Assembly: GCF_002001005.1 (NCBI RefSeq)
Contig: NZ_MUNX01000065.1
Coordinates: 1-64,000 of the forward strand
Source: Flavobacterium sp. A45
GTDB taxonomy: Bacteria; Bacteroidota; Bacteroidia; Flavobacteriales; Flavobacteriaceae
Direction of reading: 5' to 3'
Length of the DNA: 64,000 nt
The position numbers were made by a program, and so were the translations under genes. How positions within the stretch are numbered: the first letter of the stretch is position 1; the number at the start of each line of letters is the position of its first letter. This document shows, in pieces, positions 25,386 through 34,692 of this stretch. The notes under the pieces are model-generated. The model ran no database searches. It saw only the letters and a program-made list of their open reading frames with translations, and was not told the DNA's origin.

Positions 25386-28187
25386 TTGAAAACAAAATTT
25401 ACTTTCCTGTTACTTTTTATAGCCAATGTAGTTTTTTCGCAAGAGCTACCTCCAATTATTAAGTATCCGCCAAATTTATATAGTGCTGGAAATCAAAATT
25501 GGATGATTGCACAATCTCAAGACCATTTTATTTTTTCAGCAAATAATGATGGACTCCTAGAATTCAATGGCTCAAATTGGCAATTGTATCCTTCGCCAAA
25601 TGAAACCATTATTCGATCCGTAAAAGTAATTAATGATCGCATTTATACGGGTTGTTATATGGAGTTTGGTTTTTGGGCACGGCAATCCAATGGCCGATTG
25701 AAGTACACTTCACTTAGTAAAACCATAAAAAACAAGATTCTGAATGATGAGGAGTTTTGGAATGTTTTGAATTACGACCAATGGGTGATTTTTCAATCTT
25801 TGAATCGTATATATATTTATAATACAAAATCAAATGAATTCAAGATAATCGTACCTAGGAGTATTATCACTAAATCGTATAGTACCAAATCGTCTATTTA
25901 TTTTCAAACTGTAAATGAAGGACTGTTTGAATTACAAAGTGGGAAGGCACATTTGGTTTCAAGTAATCCAATTTTGAAAAATAATAGAATTATTAATGTT
26001 TTTGCCATAAATGAAGGACTGCTCATTCAAACTCAATTGAATGGATTCTACAAATTAGTAGGTTCGACGGTGTCAAAATTTGTTACTGAAGCCGATTCTC
26101 AAATAGAAACGAGTAGTGTTTACAGTAGTTTAATACTTTCGGATGGAAGTTATGCTGTTGGAACGGTTTCCAATGGTGTTTTTATTTTGAACAAAGAAGG
26201 TAAATTGAAACACCATATTTCTCAAAGTAAAGGTTTGAGCAATAATACGGCTTTATCTTTATTTGAAGATGTGGACAATAATCTTTGGGTGGGACTCGAT
26301 AATGGTATTAATTGTATCAATTTACAGTCGCCAATTAAAAGTTTTACTGATGACACAGGGGCTTTGGGAACAGTCTATACTTCTAAATTGTACAATGGAA
26401 AATTGTATGTAGGAACTAATCAAGGGCTTTTTTACAAAAACTATAATACCGAAGGGGATTTTAAGTTTATTGTTGGTACCAAAGGACAGGTTTGGTCTTT
26501 GTTTGAATATCAAGGCACCTTGTTTTGTGGTCACGATTCGGGAACTTTTGTTATAGAAAATGCATTCGCTAAAAGTATTTTTTTGCAGTCTGGAACCTGG
26601 AAATTTGAAAGAGTTCCTTATCAAGAAAACCTTTTGTTGCAAGGGAATTATTATGGTGTGTCAGTATTGGAAAAAGTGAACAATCAATGGGTTTTTAAAA
26701 ATAAAATAAAAGGATTTGATTATTCTTCTCGGTATTTTGCAGTCACGAATGACTTGGATGTTTATGTAAGTCATGAAAATCAAGGAGTTTTTAGATTTCA
26801 AGTGGATAGCAAATTGCGAAAAGCGAGTCCGTTTAGTGCTTATTCTTCTCCAAAAAAAGGAAAAAATGCTAGTTTAATACAATTCAATAACTCGATTTAT
26901 TATGCATACAAAGAAGGAATCTTTAAATTAAATCCTAAAACAAAAGAATTTGAGAAGGATAATTTACTGAGCTCTGTTTTTGAAAAAGACGAATATACAT
27001 CAGGAAAATTGATTGTAGACAATTCCAATAAGTTTTGGTTGTTTTCTAAAAATTACATTCATTATTTTTCGTTGAGCAAATTGAGCAATCAGCTTAAGAA
27101 AAATGTAATTCCAATTCCTGCTTCGTTGACCAATTCGATGCTCGGTTTTGAAAATATCACTCAAATATCCAATTCGGAGTATCTTATAGGAACTACAGAT
27201 GGTTTTTATACAATGAATATAAATGATTTGAGTTTTAAAAGTTATATAGTTTCAATAACTAATGTTGCTGCCAATAAATTAAATGAGGGAGCCGTAAATA
27301 GTGCAATAAATGAAGAAGGTTTTTTAGAATACGATGAGAATAACATCACTTTTGGTTATACGGTTCCTGAGTATAACAAATACATCAACGCTGAGTATCA
27401 ATATTCTTTAGAGGGTTTTCAAGAGGATTGGAGCGATTGGAGTTCTAAGACAGCTGTCAGTTTTAAAAATCTTCCTCCTGGGGATTATAAGTTTAAAGTG
27501 AGGGCTAAGTTTGCAAATGCTACATTGCAAAATACTGCTGTTTATGGGTTTACGGTTTTGAAGCCTTGGTACAATACTAATTTAGCCATTTTTATATATT
27601 TCATTTCATTTCTGATTCTGGCACATTTTATAAACAAAGCCTATTTGAATTATTATAGAAAACAAAGAGAAAAACTAATTGAGGAAAATAATTTATTGTT
27701 AGAAATACAAGAGCTGGAAAATGAGCAACAGTTAATGAAATTGAGAAACGAGCAACTTTCGCAAGATGTGGATTCCAAAAACAGAGAGTTGGCAGTTTCG
27801 ACTATGAGTTTGAACAGCAAGAATGAATTATTAGCTTTCATAAAAGAAGATTTGAAAAAAACATCCGAAAATGGAACAAGTAATGTCAAATCGGTAATCA
27901 GCACGATTAATAAAAATATTACTGAAGAAGATTCCTGGAGCGTTTTTAAAGAAGCTTTTGATAATGCAGATAAAGACTTTTTGAAACGGATAAAACAATT
28001 GCATCCTACCTTAACTCCAAACGATTTGCGACTCTGTGCTTATCTTAGATTGAATCTTTCTTCCAAGGAAGTAGCTCCCTTGTTTAATATATCAGTACGA
28101 AGTGTGGAGATCAAAAGATATCGTTTGCGTAAAAAAATGGAATTGTTGCATGATCAAGGGCTTGTAGAGTATATCATGGAGGTATAG
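25386..28187 (+). CDS. Membrane-anchored beta-propeller / Y_Y_Y sensor with LuxR-type DNA-binding domain
   Basis: Probable transcriptional regulator of the adjacent glucan locus. The 933 residues hold a signal peptide or first helix (1-18, ending VFSQ), a periplasmic two-propeller sensor domain with Reg_prop-like repeats such as NNTALSLFEDVDNNLWVGLD (about 291-310), and a Y_Y_Y-type domain about 650-725 (YQYSLEGFQEDWSDWS, FKVRAKFAN). One membrane helix is near 735-755, then a coiled coil (760-820). A C-terminal helix-turn-helix is near 870-925 (LTPNDLRLCAYLRLNLSSKEVAPLF, SVRSVEIKRYRLRKKM). There is no histidine kinase domain, so it differs from hybrid two-component (HTCS) regulators. TTG at 25386 is the only start that keeps the signal peptide. 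Confidence 0.85.
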   Translation: MKTKFTFLLLFIANVVFSQELPPIIKYPPNLYSAGNQNWMIAQSQDHFIFSANNDGLLEFNGSNWQLYPSPNETIIRSVKVINDRIYTGCYMEFGFWARQSNGRLKYTSLSKTIKNKILNDEEFWNVLNYDQWVIFQSLNRIYIYNTKSNEFKIIVPRSIITKSYSTKSSIYFQTVNEGLFELQSGKAHLVSSNPILKNNRIINVFAINEGLLIQTQLNGFYKLVGSTVSKFVTEADSQIETSSVYSSLILSDGSYAVGTVSNGVFILNKEGKLKHHISQSKGLSNNTALSLFEDVDNNLWVGLDNGINCINLQSPIKSFTDDTGALGTVYTSKLYNGKLYVGTNQGLFYKNYNTEGDFKFIVGTKGQVWSLFEYQGTLFCGHDSGTFVIENAFAKSIFLQSGTWKFERVPYQENLLLQGNYYGVSVLEKVNNQWVFKNKIKGFDYSSRYFAVTNDLDVYVSHENQGVFRFQVDSKLRKASPFSAYSSPKKGKNASLIQFNNSIYYAYKEGIFKLNPKTKEFEKDNLLSSVFEKDEYTSGKLIVDNSNKFWLFSKNYIHYFSLSKLSNQLKKNVIPIPASLTNSMLGFENITQISNSEYLIGTTDGFYTMNINDLSFKSYIVSITNVAANKLNEGAVNSAINEEGFLEYDENNITFGYTVPEYNKYINAEYQYSLEGFQEDWSDWSSKTAVSFKNLPPGDYKFKVRAKFANATLQNTAVYGFTVLKPWYNTNLAIFIYFISFLILAHFINKAYLNYYRKQREKLIEENNLLLEIQELENEQQLMKLRNEQLSQDVDSKNRELAVSTMSLNSKNELLAFIKEDLKKTSENGTSNVKSVISTINKNITEEDSWSVFKEAFDNADKDFLKRIKQLHPTLTPNDLRLCAYLRLNLSSKEVAPLFNISVRSVEIKRYRLRKKMELLHDQGLVEYIMEV

Positions 28188-28222
28188 GTCAATTGGGATT
28201 TTCATAAAATCACCTATACATT

Positions 28223-28257
28223 ACCACAACATTAACGTGATAGTTGTGGTTTTTTTA
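28223..28257 (+). terminator. Intrinsic terminator of the regulator gene
   Basis: An 8-bp perfect stem (ACCACAAC, 28223-28230, with 28243-28250), a 12-nt loop, and a run of eight T. It separates the regulator from the susC transcript. Confidence 0.75.
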
Positions 28258-28397
28258 TGGTTCTGTCTCAAAATAGTTTTTTTTAAATTCGTTATAGTCG
28301 TTGAGTTTTTATGAGATATTGATAAAAAAAAGAGTTTTTTTTTGAATTGTATGTTTTTTGTTGAGGTTAATTTTATTAATTCATTTGGTATTCTTGA

Positions 28398-28405
28398 TAA
28401 TTTTG
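28398..28405 (+). promoter_or_regulatory. -7 box (TAATTTTG) of the glucan utilisation operon
   Basis: Exact TAnnTTTG match 28 nt before the susC ATG at 28433. No TTTG at the normal -33 distance, as expected for a promoter that needs an activator. It also argues against the upstream in-frame start at 28358. Confidence 0.45.
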
Positions 28406-28432
28406 AAACTCACTAACTTAAACATACTAATT

Positions 28433-31400
28433 ATGAAGTCAAATCATTTATTAATAATCTTTTTGCTTTTTTCAGCTTTTGGTTTTGCCCAAAAGAAGGA
28501 TATAGCAGGAACAGTAAAAGAACGAAGTACAGGTTTACCTCTTTATGGAGTTAACATCTTGGACAAGAATACTGGAAACACATTCTCTACCGATTTTGAT
28601 GGTAAGTTTTTGCTAAAAGGAATCGCAACAGAGGCTACTTTAGTTTTTACCTATGTAGGTTTTAAATCGAGGGAATATAAATTAACTGCTGCCGATTCAA
28701 ACATTACGATTCTATTAGAAGATGAAGCAAAAACACTTAATGAGGTTGTTGTAATTGGATACGGAAGTGTAAAAAAGAAAAATGTAACGGGAGCTGTAAG
28801 TGTGGTGAGTAGTAAAACCATCGAAGAATTAAAGCCTGTTAAAATTGAACAAGCCTTACAAGGAACTGTTGCGGGTGTAAATGTAACTACAGTAGGTGGA
28901 GCACCAGGAGCCGATATTAGTGTTCGTATTCGTGGTATTTCTACAAATGGAGAGAACAAACCAATTGCAATTATTGATGGGTATCAAGGAGATTTAAGTA
29001 CACTAAATCCAAGTGATATTGAATCTTTGACCGTTTTAAAAGATGCTCAGGCTGCAATATATGGAACTATTGGAGCTAATGGTATCATACTTGTAACTAC
29101 AAAAACAGGTAAAAGAAATTCTAAAGCTAAAATTTCATTTAATACTCAAACAGGTATTCAAGAAGCAAGTAGAATATTACCAACTTTGAGTGCAACTGAA
29201 TATGCATTAATGTTAAATGAAAGTTATGCAAATGGTGGAAATTCTTTGCCTTTTCCAAATGTTTCTGGATTGGGAAAAGGTACTAATTGGCAAAAAGAAA
29301 TTCTTAACCAAGCTCCAATCATTTCTTATGATTTGTCAATCTCTGGTGGGTCTGAAAATATATCCTATGCTGTAAGTGCATCTCATTTAGATCAAGAAGG
29401 TATTATTGGTGGAGACAAATCTGGTTTTGAAAGAAACACAGGAAGAATAGCTTTAAGCGCTGATGTATCTGATAAATTAAAAATGAAAACAAATATTATT
29501 TATACGTTACAATCAAGAAAAACTATAAATGATAACGGGTTAGGATCTGTTTTATTCAATGCATTAAACGTTCCGTCTACTCTTGCTCCTTATGATGCAA
29601 ACGGTAATTATACTTTAGTACCAAGTACTCCAGGTTTAGGAATAGAGATTATCAATCCATTGGCTCAAATTGAAAATACATATAATGATTATGAGTTAAA
29701 AAAAATAAATGGAAACATTGGGTTGGATTATAAACTTACCGATTCTTTTGTTTTGTCAGGAACTTTAGGGTATAATTCTCAAAGTGGTCAATCAAAAACC
29801 TTTGCAAAACAAATTTCTTATGGCGGTAAAGTTTTTGATGTAAATAGAAGTTCAGTTACACAAGGAGCACAGTTTGATAATAACTATTCTGTTGATGTTT
29901 ATGGAACCTATACTAAGAAAATTGGTGAACATAATGTAGTAGGTGTTTTAGGAACTACTGTATTCAAAGAATATGGAAATGGATTGTATGCTACAGGTTT
30001 TGATGTTCCTTACAATTCATGGGACTATGCAGATATTAGTTTGGCAGTAGGTTTACCTACAGTTGCTCCAAACTCTTCTTATGTGTATGACGAAAGAAGA
30101 TTGTCCTATTTTGCAAGAGCGCAATATGATTTCAAAGGAAAATACCTTTTATCAGCTATGTTAAGACGTGATTCTTCTACCAAGTTTGGACCAAACAATA
30201 GAATTGGTTATTTTCCGTCATTAACTGCAGGTTGGGTTATTTCAGATGAAAGTTTCTTCGGAGGTAATGAAGGTACTGTGAATTTCTTGAAATTAAGAGG
30301 AAGTTATGGTGTTCTTGGTAACGATCAAATTCCTAACAACGGATATGTTTCTCAATTAAATGGAGAAGCGACTTATATTTTCAATAATGCGATAACACAA
30401 GGATTAGCTACAGGTCAAATACCAAACCCTGATTTGAAATGGGAAGAAGCACAAAAATTTGACGTTGGTGTTGATTTGAAAATGTTCAATAACAAAGTAA
30501 ATATTGTTGCTGATTATTTTATTGATACTAGAGCTGATTTATTAATACCAAGTATTCCCGTTTCTGGAATTTTAGGAACTGCTGCTCCTGGAGCTAGTGC
30601 ACCAACAATTAATGCAGGTTCTGTTAGAAATTCAGGTATTGAGTTTGCTATTGATTACAAAACTACTTTTTCTAATGAACTTACAATGAGTTTAGGGTAT
30701 AATGTGACTTTCTTGCAAAATGAAGTTACAGAAGTAAACAATGGAACTGGTTTTATAGAAGGAGGTTCATTTGGTGTAGGACAACCAGCCCCAAGTAGAA
30801 TGCAAGTTGGCAAACCTTTAGGTTATTTCTATGGATATAAAACTAACGGAATTTTCCAGAATCAAGCTGAAGTTGATGCAGCTCCGTCTCAAATAGCATT
30901 GGGTGCTGAAGCACAAGCAGGTGATATTCGTTATGTAGATATGAATAATGATGGTGTAATTAATACTTCAGATAGAACTGATATTGGTAGCCCAATTGCA
31001 GCTTCAACAATGGGATTCAATATGCAGTTTGGTTACAAAAATTTCGATTTTGTTACCTATTTATTTGCTTCTAATGGAAACGATATGGTACGTAATTATG
31101 AAAGATCACTTACTGATGTAAATCGTTTGGATTACGTTTTAGACAGATGGACGGGAGAAGGAACAAGTAATTCGGCACCAAGAGTAACAACTAGTGCAAC
31201 TTCAAATAATGTTTTCTCTGATTATTTTGTAGAGGATGCCTCTTTCTTACGTATTCAAAATATTCAATTGGGTTATAGCATAAATCCAAATCATTTAACA
31301 AAAGCAGGTATTACTAAGTTTAGAGTGTATATGGGAGTAAACAATTTATACACTTTTACAGAATACAAAGGATATGATCCTGGTGCTTCAAGCGGTGCTC

Positions 31401-31477
31401 CAATTGGTGCTGGAATTGATTATGGTTTTTATCCAATTCCTAGAACGTATTTAATGGGCTTAAACATTAATTTTTAA
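28433..31477 (+). CDS. susC: SusC/RagA-type TonB-dependent outer-membrane transporter
   Basis: Imports beta-glucan oligosaccharides across the outer membrane with its SusD lid. The 1014 residues hold a signal peptide (1-20, ending FAQ), a CarboxypepD_reg-like domain about 22-105 (DIAGTVKERSTGLPLYGVNI), the SusC linker and TonB-box region VVVIGYGSVKKKNVTGAVSVV near 110-130, and the plug (VRIRGISTNGENKPIAIIDG, about 165). A 22-strand-type barrel follows and ends in an aromatic residue (NINF). Start is ATG at 28433, because the 25 preceding codons carry a second hydrophobic stretch and overlap the -7 box. First gene of the operon; susD follows 10 nt on. Confidence 0.95.
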   Translation: MKSNHLLIIFLLFSAFGFAQKKDIAGTVKERSTGLPLYGVNILDKNTGNTFSTDFDGKFLLKGIATEATLVFTYVGFKSREYKLTAADSNITILLEDEAKTLNEVVVIGYGSVKKKNVTGAVSVVSSKTIEELKPVKIEQALQGTVAGVNVTTVGGAPGADISVRIRGISTNGENKPIAIIDGYQGDLSTLNPSDIESLTVLKDAQAAIYGTIGANGIILVTTKTGKRNSKAKISFNTQTGIQEASRILPTLSATEYALMLNESYANGGNSLPFPNVSGLGKGTNWQKEILNQAPIISYDLSISGGSENISYAVSASHLDQEGIIGGDKSGFERNTGRIALSADVSDKLKMKTNIIYTLQSRKTINDNGLGSVLFNALNVPSTLAPYDANGNYTLVPSTPGLGIEIINPLAQIENTYNDYELKKINGNIGLDYKLTDSFVLSGTLGYNSQSGQSKTFAKQISYGGKVFDVNRSSVTQGAQFDNNYSVDVYGTYTKKIGEHNVVGVLGTTVFKEYGNGLYATGFDVPYNSWDYADISLAVGLPTVAPNSSYVYDERRLSYFARAQYDFKGKYLLSAMLRRDSSTKFGPNNRIGYFPSLTAGWVISDESFFGGNEGTVNFLKLRGSYGVLGNDQIPNNGYVSQLNGEATYIFNNAITQGLATGQIPNPDLKWEEAQKFDVGVDLKMFNNKVNIVADYFIDTRADLLIPSIPVSGILGTAAPGASAPTINAGSVRNSGIEFAIDYKTTFSNELTMSLGYNVTFLQNEVTEVNNGTGFIEGGSFGVGQPAPSRMQVGKPLGYFYGYKTNGIFQNQAEVDAAPSQIALGAEAQAGDIRYVDMNNDGVINTSDRTDIGSPIAASTMGFNMQFGYKNFDFVTYLFASNGNDMVRNYERSLTDVNRLDYVLDRWTGEGTSNSAPRVTTSATSNNVFSDYFVEDASFLRIQNIQLGYSINPNHLTKAGITKFRVYMGVNNLYTFTEYKGYDPGASSGAPIGAGIDYGFYPIPRTYLMGLNINF

Positions 31478-31487
31478 TTTGTAAAAA

Positions 31488-32966
31488 ATGAAAAAGTATA
31501 TATTTATTACAGTTACTTGTATAACGCTTTTCTCTACAGTTTTTATTTCGTGTAACGATGAATTTGTAGAACGCGATATAAAATATTCTATAGATTCTGA
31601 GAATTTCTTTAATTCTAAAAGTGATTATGACAAAGCTTTAATTGCTACTTATGATTTGCTACAATCAACTTACATCAATGTTCTGATGGGAGAAATTGCT
31701 TCAGATAATACTCTTGCAGGAGGTGAAAGTCCTACTGATGTGATTGGATTTCAGCAAATTGATGACATGACGCATACGCCAGTTAATGACAACTTGAAAA
31801 ATCTTTGGGATTGGATGTTTGCAGGAGTGCAAAGAGCCAATTACATTTTAGAATTTAAAGATAAAACGGATTTTGAAGGTAAAGCTCAAATAATTGCAGA
31901 AGCTCGTTTTCTTAGAGCTTACTACCATTTTGAATTGGTAAAATGGTTTGGAGGAATTCCTATGAATGGAGACAAACGATTTACAACTGGGGATGAGACT
32001 TCGGTAAAACGTTCTTCAGTTCAAGAAGTATTCGCATCTATTGAAGCCGATTTGATTTATGCTTCACAAAATTTAGCACCTACAGCTAGCGAAACTGGTA
32101 GAGCAACTCAAGGAGCGGCTCTTGCATTATTAGGTAAAGCTTATTTATTTCAAAATAAATATTCACAAGCTGCTGCTGCCTTAGAACAGGTAATTGTTTC
32201 TTCAAAATATTCTTTAGTCTCTGATTATGCTTCTCAGTTTGAAATGGAAGGCGAAAACGGTAAAGAATCCATTTTTGAAGTACAATATACTGATGTTGAA
32301 GGTGCAGGATTTGGATGTTTACAATGTAGCGAAGGAAATGTTGCTGTTGGATTCAGCGGCGTTAGAAATTATACTGGGCCTAAATACACTTCTGGATTTA
32401 GTTTTAATATACCAACCAAAGAGACATACAATGCTTTTGAAGTGGGTGATTCTAGATTAAATGCTTCATTACTTGATATTGCTGCATGGGCAGCTGCTAA
32501 TAACGCAACTTTTGGTAAAGGAAATGAGGACACAGGTTATTTTAATCAAAAATACTTGCCAAGAGTAAGAACTACTAATGCTGCAGGGGATTTAAATTTA
32601 ACCAATCCAAATAACTACAGAGCCATTCGTTATGCCGATGTATTGTTAATGGCTGCCGAAGCTTTAAATAGAGGCGCTATAAATGATACCAAAGCTCAAG
32701 GGTATTTAAATCAAGTAAGAGATCGTGCTTTTGGTGATGCCAATCACAGAATCACATCAGTAGGTGCAGCTTTGACAGATGCAATTTTAAAAGAAAGACG
32801 TTTAGAATTTGTTGGAGAAGGTTTCCGTTTCTTCGATTTGGTTCGTACAGGTAAAGCTGCAAATGCTATTACTGGATTTGTCGTAGGAAAACATGAATTA
32901 TTCCCAATTCCGCTTCAAGAAATTCAATTCTCTAATGGGAATTGGAATCAAAATCCAGGGTACTAA
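31488..32966 (+). CDS. susD: SusD/RagB-type surface glycan-binding lipoprotein
   Basis: Outer-leaflet lipoprotein that forms the hinged lid of the SusC channel and binds glycan. The lipobox ends at Cys22 and is followed by NDEF, acidic residues of the kind that direct Bacteroidota lipoproteins to the surface. The 492 residues show the TPR-rich fold: AEARFLRAYYHFELVKWFGGIP (about 133-154), GAALALLGKAYLF (about 209-221), NYRAIRYADVLLMAAEALNR (about 379-398), and the C-terminal ERRLEFVGEGFRFFDLVRTG with GKHELFPIPLQEI. Close spacing to susC shows cotranscription. Confidence 0.95.
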   Translation: MKKYIFITVTCITLFSTVFISCNDEFVERDIKYSIDSENFFNSKSDYDKALIATYDLLQSTYINVLMGEIASDNTLAGGESPTDVIGFQQIDDMTHTPVNDNLKNLWDWMFAGVQRANYILEFKDKTDFEGKAQIIAEARFLRAYYHFELVKWFGGIPMNGDKRFTTGDETSVKRSSVQEVFASIEADLIYASQNLAPTASETGRATQGAALALLGKAYLFQNKYSQAAAALEQVIVSSKYSLVSDYASQFEMEGENGKESIFEVQYTDVEGAGFGCLQCSEGNVAVGFSGVRNYTGPKYTSGFSFNIPTKETYNAFEVGDSRLNASLLDIAAWAAANNATFGKGNEDTGYFNQKYLPRVRTTNAAGDLNLTNPNNYRAIRYADVLLMAAEALNRGAINDTKAQGYLNQVRDRAFGDANHRITSVGAALTDAILKERRLEFVGEGFRFFDLVRTGKAANAITGFVVGKHELFPIPLQEIQFSNGNWNQNPGY

Positions 32967-33068
32967 AAACTATTATTATGAAAGGAGCATATCCTGTAAT
33001 TGGTCGTAAATACCAAATAGTATATGCGAATTACATTTGACCGAAGAACAAACATTAATTATCGACAA

Positions 33069-34676
33069 ATGAAAAAAATACAATATATTATAAGTCTTTT
33101 TGTTCTGGCAATCATGATTGGTTGTGCAGAAGACAGCAGCTCAGTTGATATAGATTCAATTGCAGCTCCAACAAATATTTCTGCTTTGACGACTGTTACG
33201 CAGGATAATACCGGGAAAGTAACATTCTTACCAAAAGGGGATGGTGTTTCTCGATATGAAATTTACTATGGAGACGGTACCGTTGAACCAGGATATGTAA
33301 ATCCAGGAGCGACAGTTGACCACGTTTATAAAGAAGGGGTGTATCAAGCTAAAATTGTAGGTACTACTCTAAACGGTAAACGTACCGAAGTGATTCAAGA
33401 AGTAGTAGTTTCATTTAAAGCACCCGAAAATTTAGTAGTAACAATTACTAATGATTTGACCGTTTCAAATAAAGTAACTGTAACTGCCAAAGCCGATTAT
33501 GCATTGTTCTATGATGTGTATTTTGGTGAAGCTGGAAAACCAGATCCAATTTCGGCAAACATAGGAGAATCTGTTTCATATACCTATCAAGCTTCTGGCG
33601 TTTATACTATTCGTGTAGTAGCCAAAAGTGCTGCAATTAAAACAACTGAAAAATCTCAAGATGTTACTGCAACCGCTGTTAACAAACCAGCTACTTCAGC
33701 ATCAACACCACCAAATAGACAAGCTGCCGATGTAATCTCTATTTATAGTTCCAAATATACTGATGTAGCGGGTACAAATTATTTCCCAGATTGGGGACAA
33801 GGTGGTCAAGGTAGTAGTTGGGCCGAATTTGATTTGAATGGGGACAAAATGTTGAATTACATTAACTTGAGTTATCAAGGAATACAATTTGGTTCTGCTG
33901 TTGATGTTTCGGGAATGGAATTTATTCACATGGATGTTTGGACGGCCGATGTTCAAAAATTAGAAACTTCTTTAATAAGTTTAACAAATGGTGAAAAACC
34001 TGTTGTGAAAGATCTTGTAGCAGGACAATGGAATGCTGTCGAAATTCCAATTTCGGCATTTACCAGTCAAGGATTAACTGTGGCAGATATTCATCAATTG
34101 AAGTTTGTTGGTACACCTTGGGCTAAAGGGTCTGTGTTTATTGATAATATTTATTTTTATAAACAAGCTGCGACTAGTTCAGGACCTTCTGCAGCGCCTA
34201 CACCTACAGTAGCAGCTTCAAAAGTGATTTCGATGTTTAGTAATGCTTATACAAATGTTGCTGTTGATACTTGGAGAACTTCATGGTCTAATGCTACTCT
34301 TGAAGAAGTTGTACTAGGAGGAAATGATGCCAAAAAGTACATCAATTTGGATTTTGTTGGTATCGAAGCGACTACAACACCTATTGATGCTACCGCAATG
34401 ACACATTTTCACACCGATGTTTATTCTTCAGATTTTACCACTTTCAAAGTAAAATTGGTTGATTTTGGAGCAGATGGAAAATTTGCAGGTGGCGATGACA
34501 AAGAGCATGAAATTACAGTTAATGCACCAGCTCAAAATACATGGGTAAGTCTTGATATTCCTTTGAGTGATTTTACAGGTTTAACTACAAGAGCTCATAT
34601 TGCACAACTTATTTATGTAGGAGCTCCATCAGGAAGTAATACAGTATATATCGATAATGTATATTTTCATAACTAA
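33069..34676 (+). CDS. Surface glycan-binding lipoprotein with PKD-like and duplicated C-terminal domains
   Basis: Likely SusE/F-position glycan-binding protein. With ATG at 33069 there are 535 residues: lipobox ending at Cys19 followed by AEDSS, two PKD-type Ig-like domains (about 35-120 and 125-205), a Pro/Ala/Ser linker, then two homologous beta-sandwich modules near 215-375 and 385-535. Both modules carry VISxFSxxYTxVA at the start, a central YINLxxxGI, and end in VFIDNIYFY/VYIDNVYFH. These look like carbohydrate-binding modules for laminarin-type glucan. The 102-nt gap after susD holds no promoter that I can see. An upstream start at 33024 would put 15 residues before the signal and is unlikely. 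Confidence 0.82.
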   Translation: MKKIQYIISLFVLAIMIGCAEDSSSVDIDSIAAPTNISALTTVTQDNTGKVTFLPKGDGVSRYEIYYGDGTVEPGYVNPGATVDHVYKEGVYQAKIVGTTLNGKRTEVIQEVVVSFKAPENLVVTITNDLTVSNKVTVTAKADYALFYDVYFGEAGKPDPISANIGESVSYTYQASGVYTIRVVAKSAAIKTTEKSQDVTATAVNKPATSASTPPNRQAADVISIYSSKYTDVAGTNYFPDWGQGGQGSSWAEFDLNGDKMLNYINLSYQGIQFGSAVDVSGMEFIHMDVWTADVQKLETSLISLTNGEKPVVKDLVAGQWNAVEIPISAFTSQGLTVADIHQLKFVGTPWAKGSVFIDNIYFYKQAATSSGPSAAPTPTVAASKVISMFSNAYTNVAVDTWRTSWSNATLEEVVLGGNDAKKYINLDFVGIEATTTPIDATAMTHFHTDVYSSDFTTFKVKLVDFGADGKFAGGDDKEHEITVNAPAQNTWVSLDIPLSDFTGLTTRAHIAQLIYVGAPSGSNTVYIDNVYFHN

Positions 34677-34692
34677 TTAAAATAAAAGGAAA

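Noticed and set aside
32979..33041. A 20-codon ORF (MKGAYPVIGRKYQ...) in the susD to glycan-binding-protein gap
   Set aside because: Too short, no conserved features, and no role needed to explain the operon.
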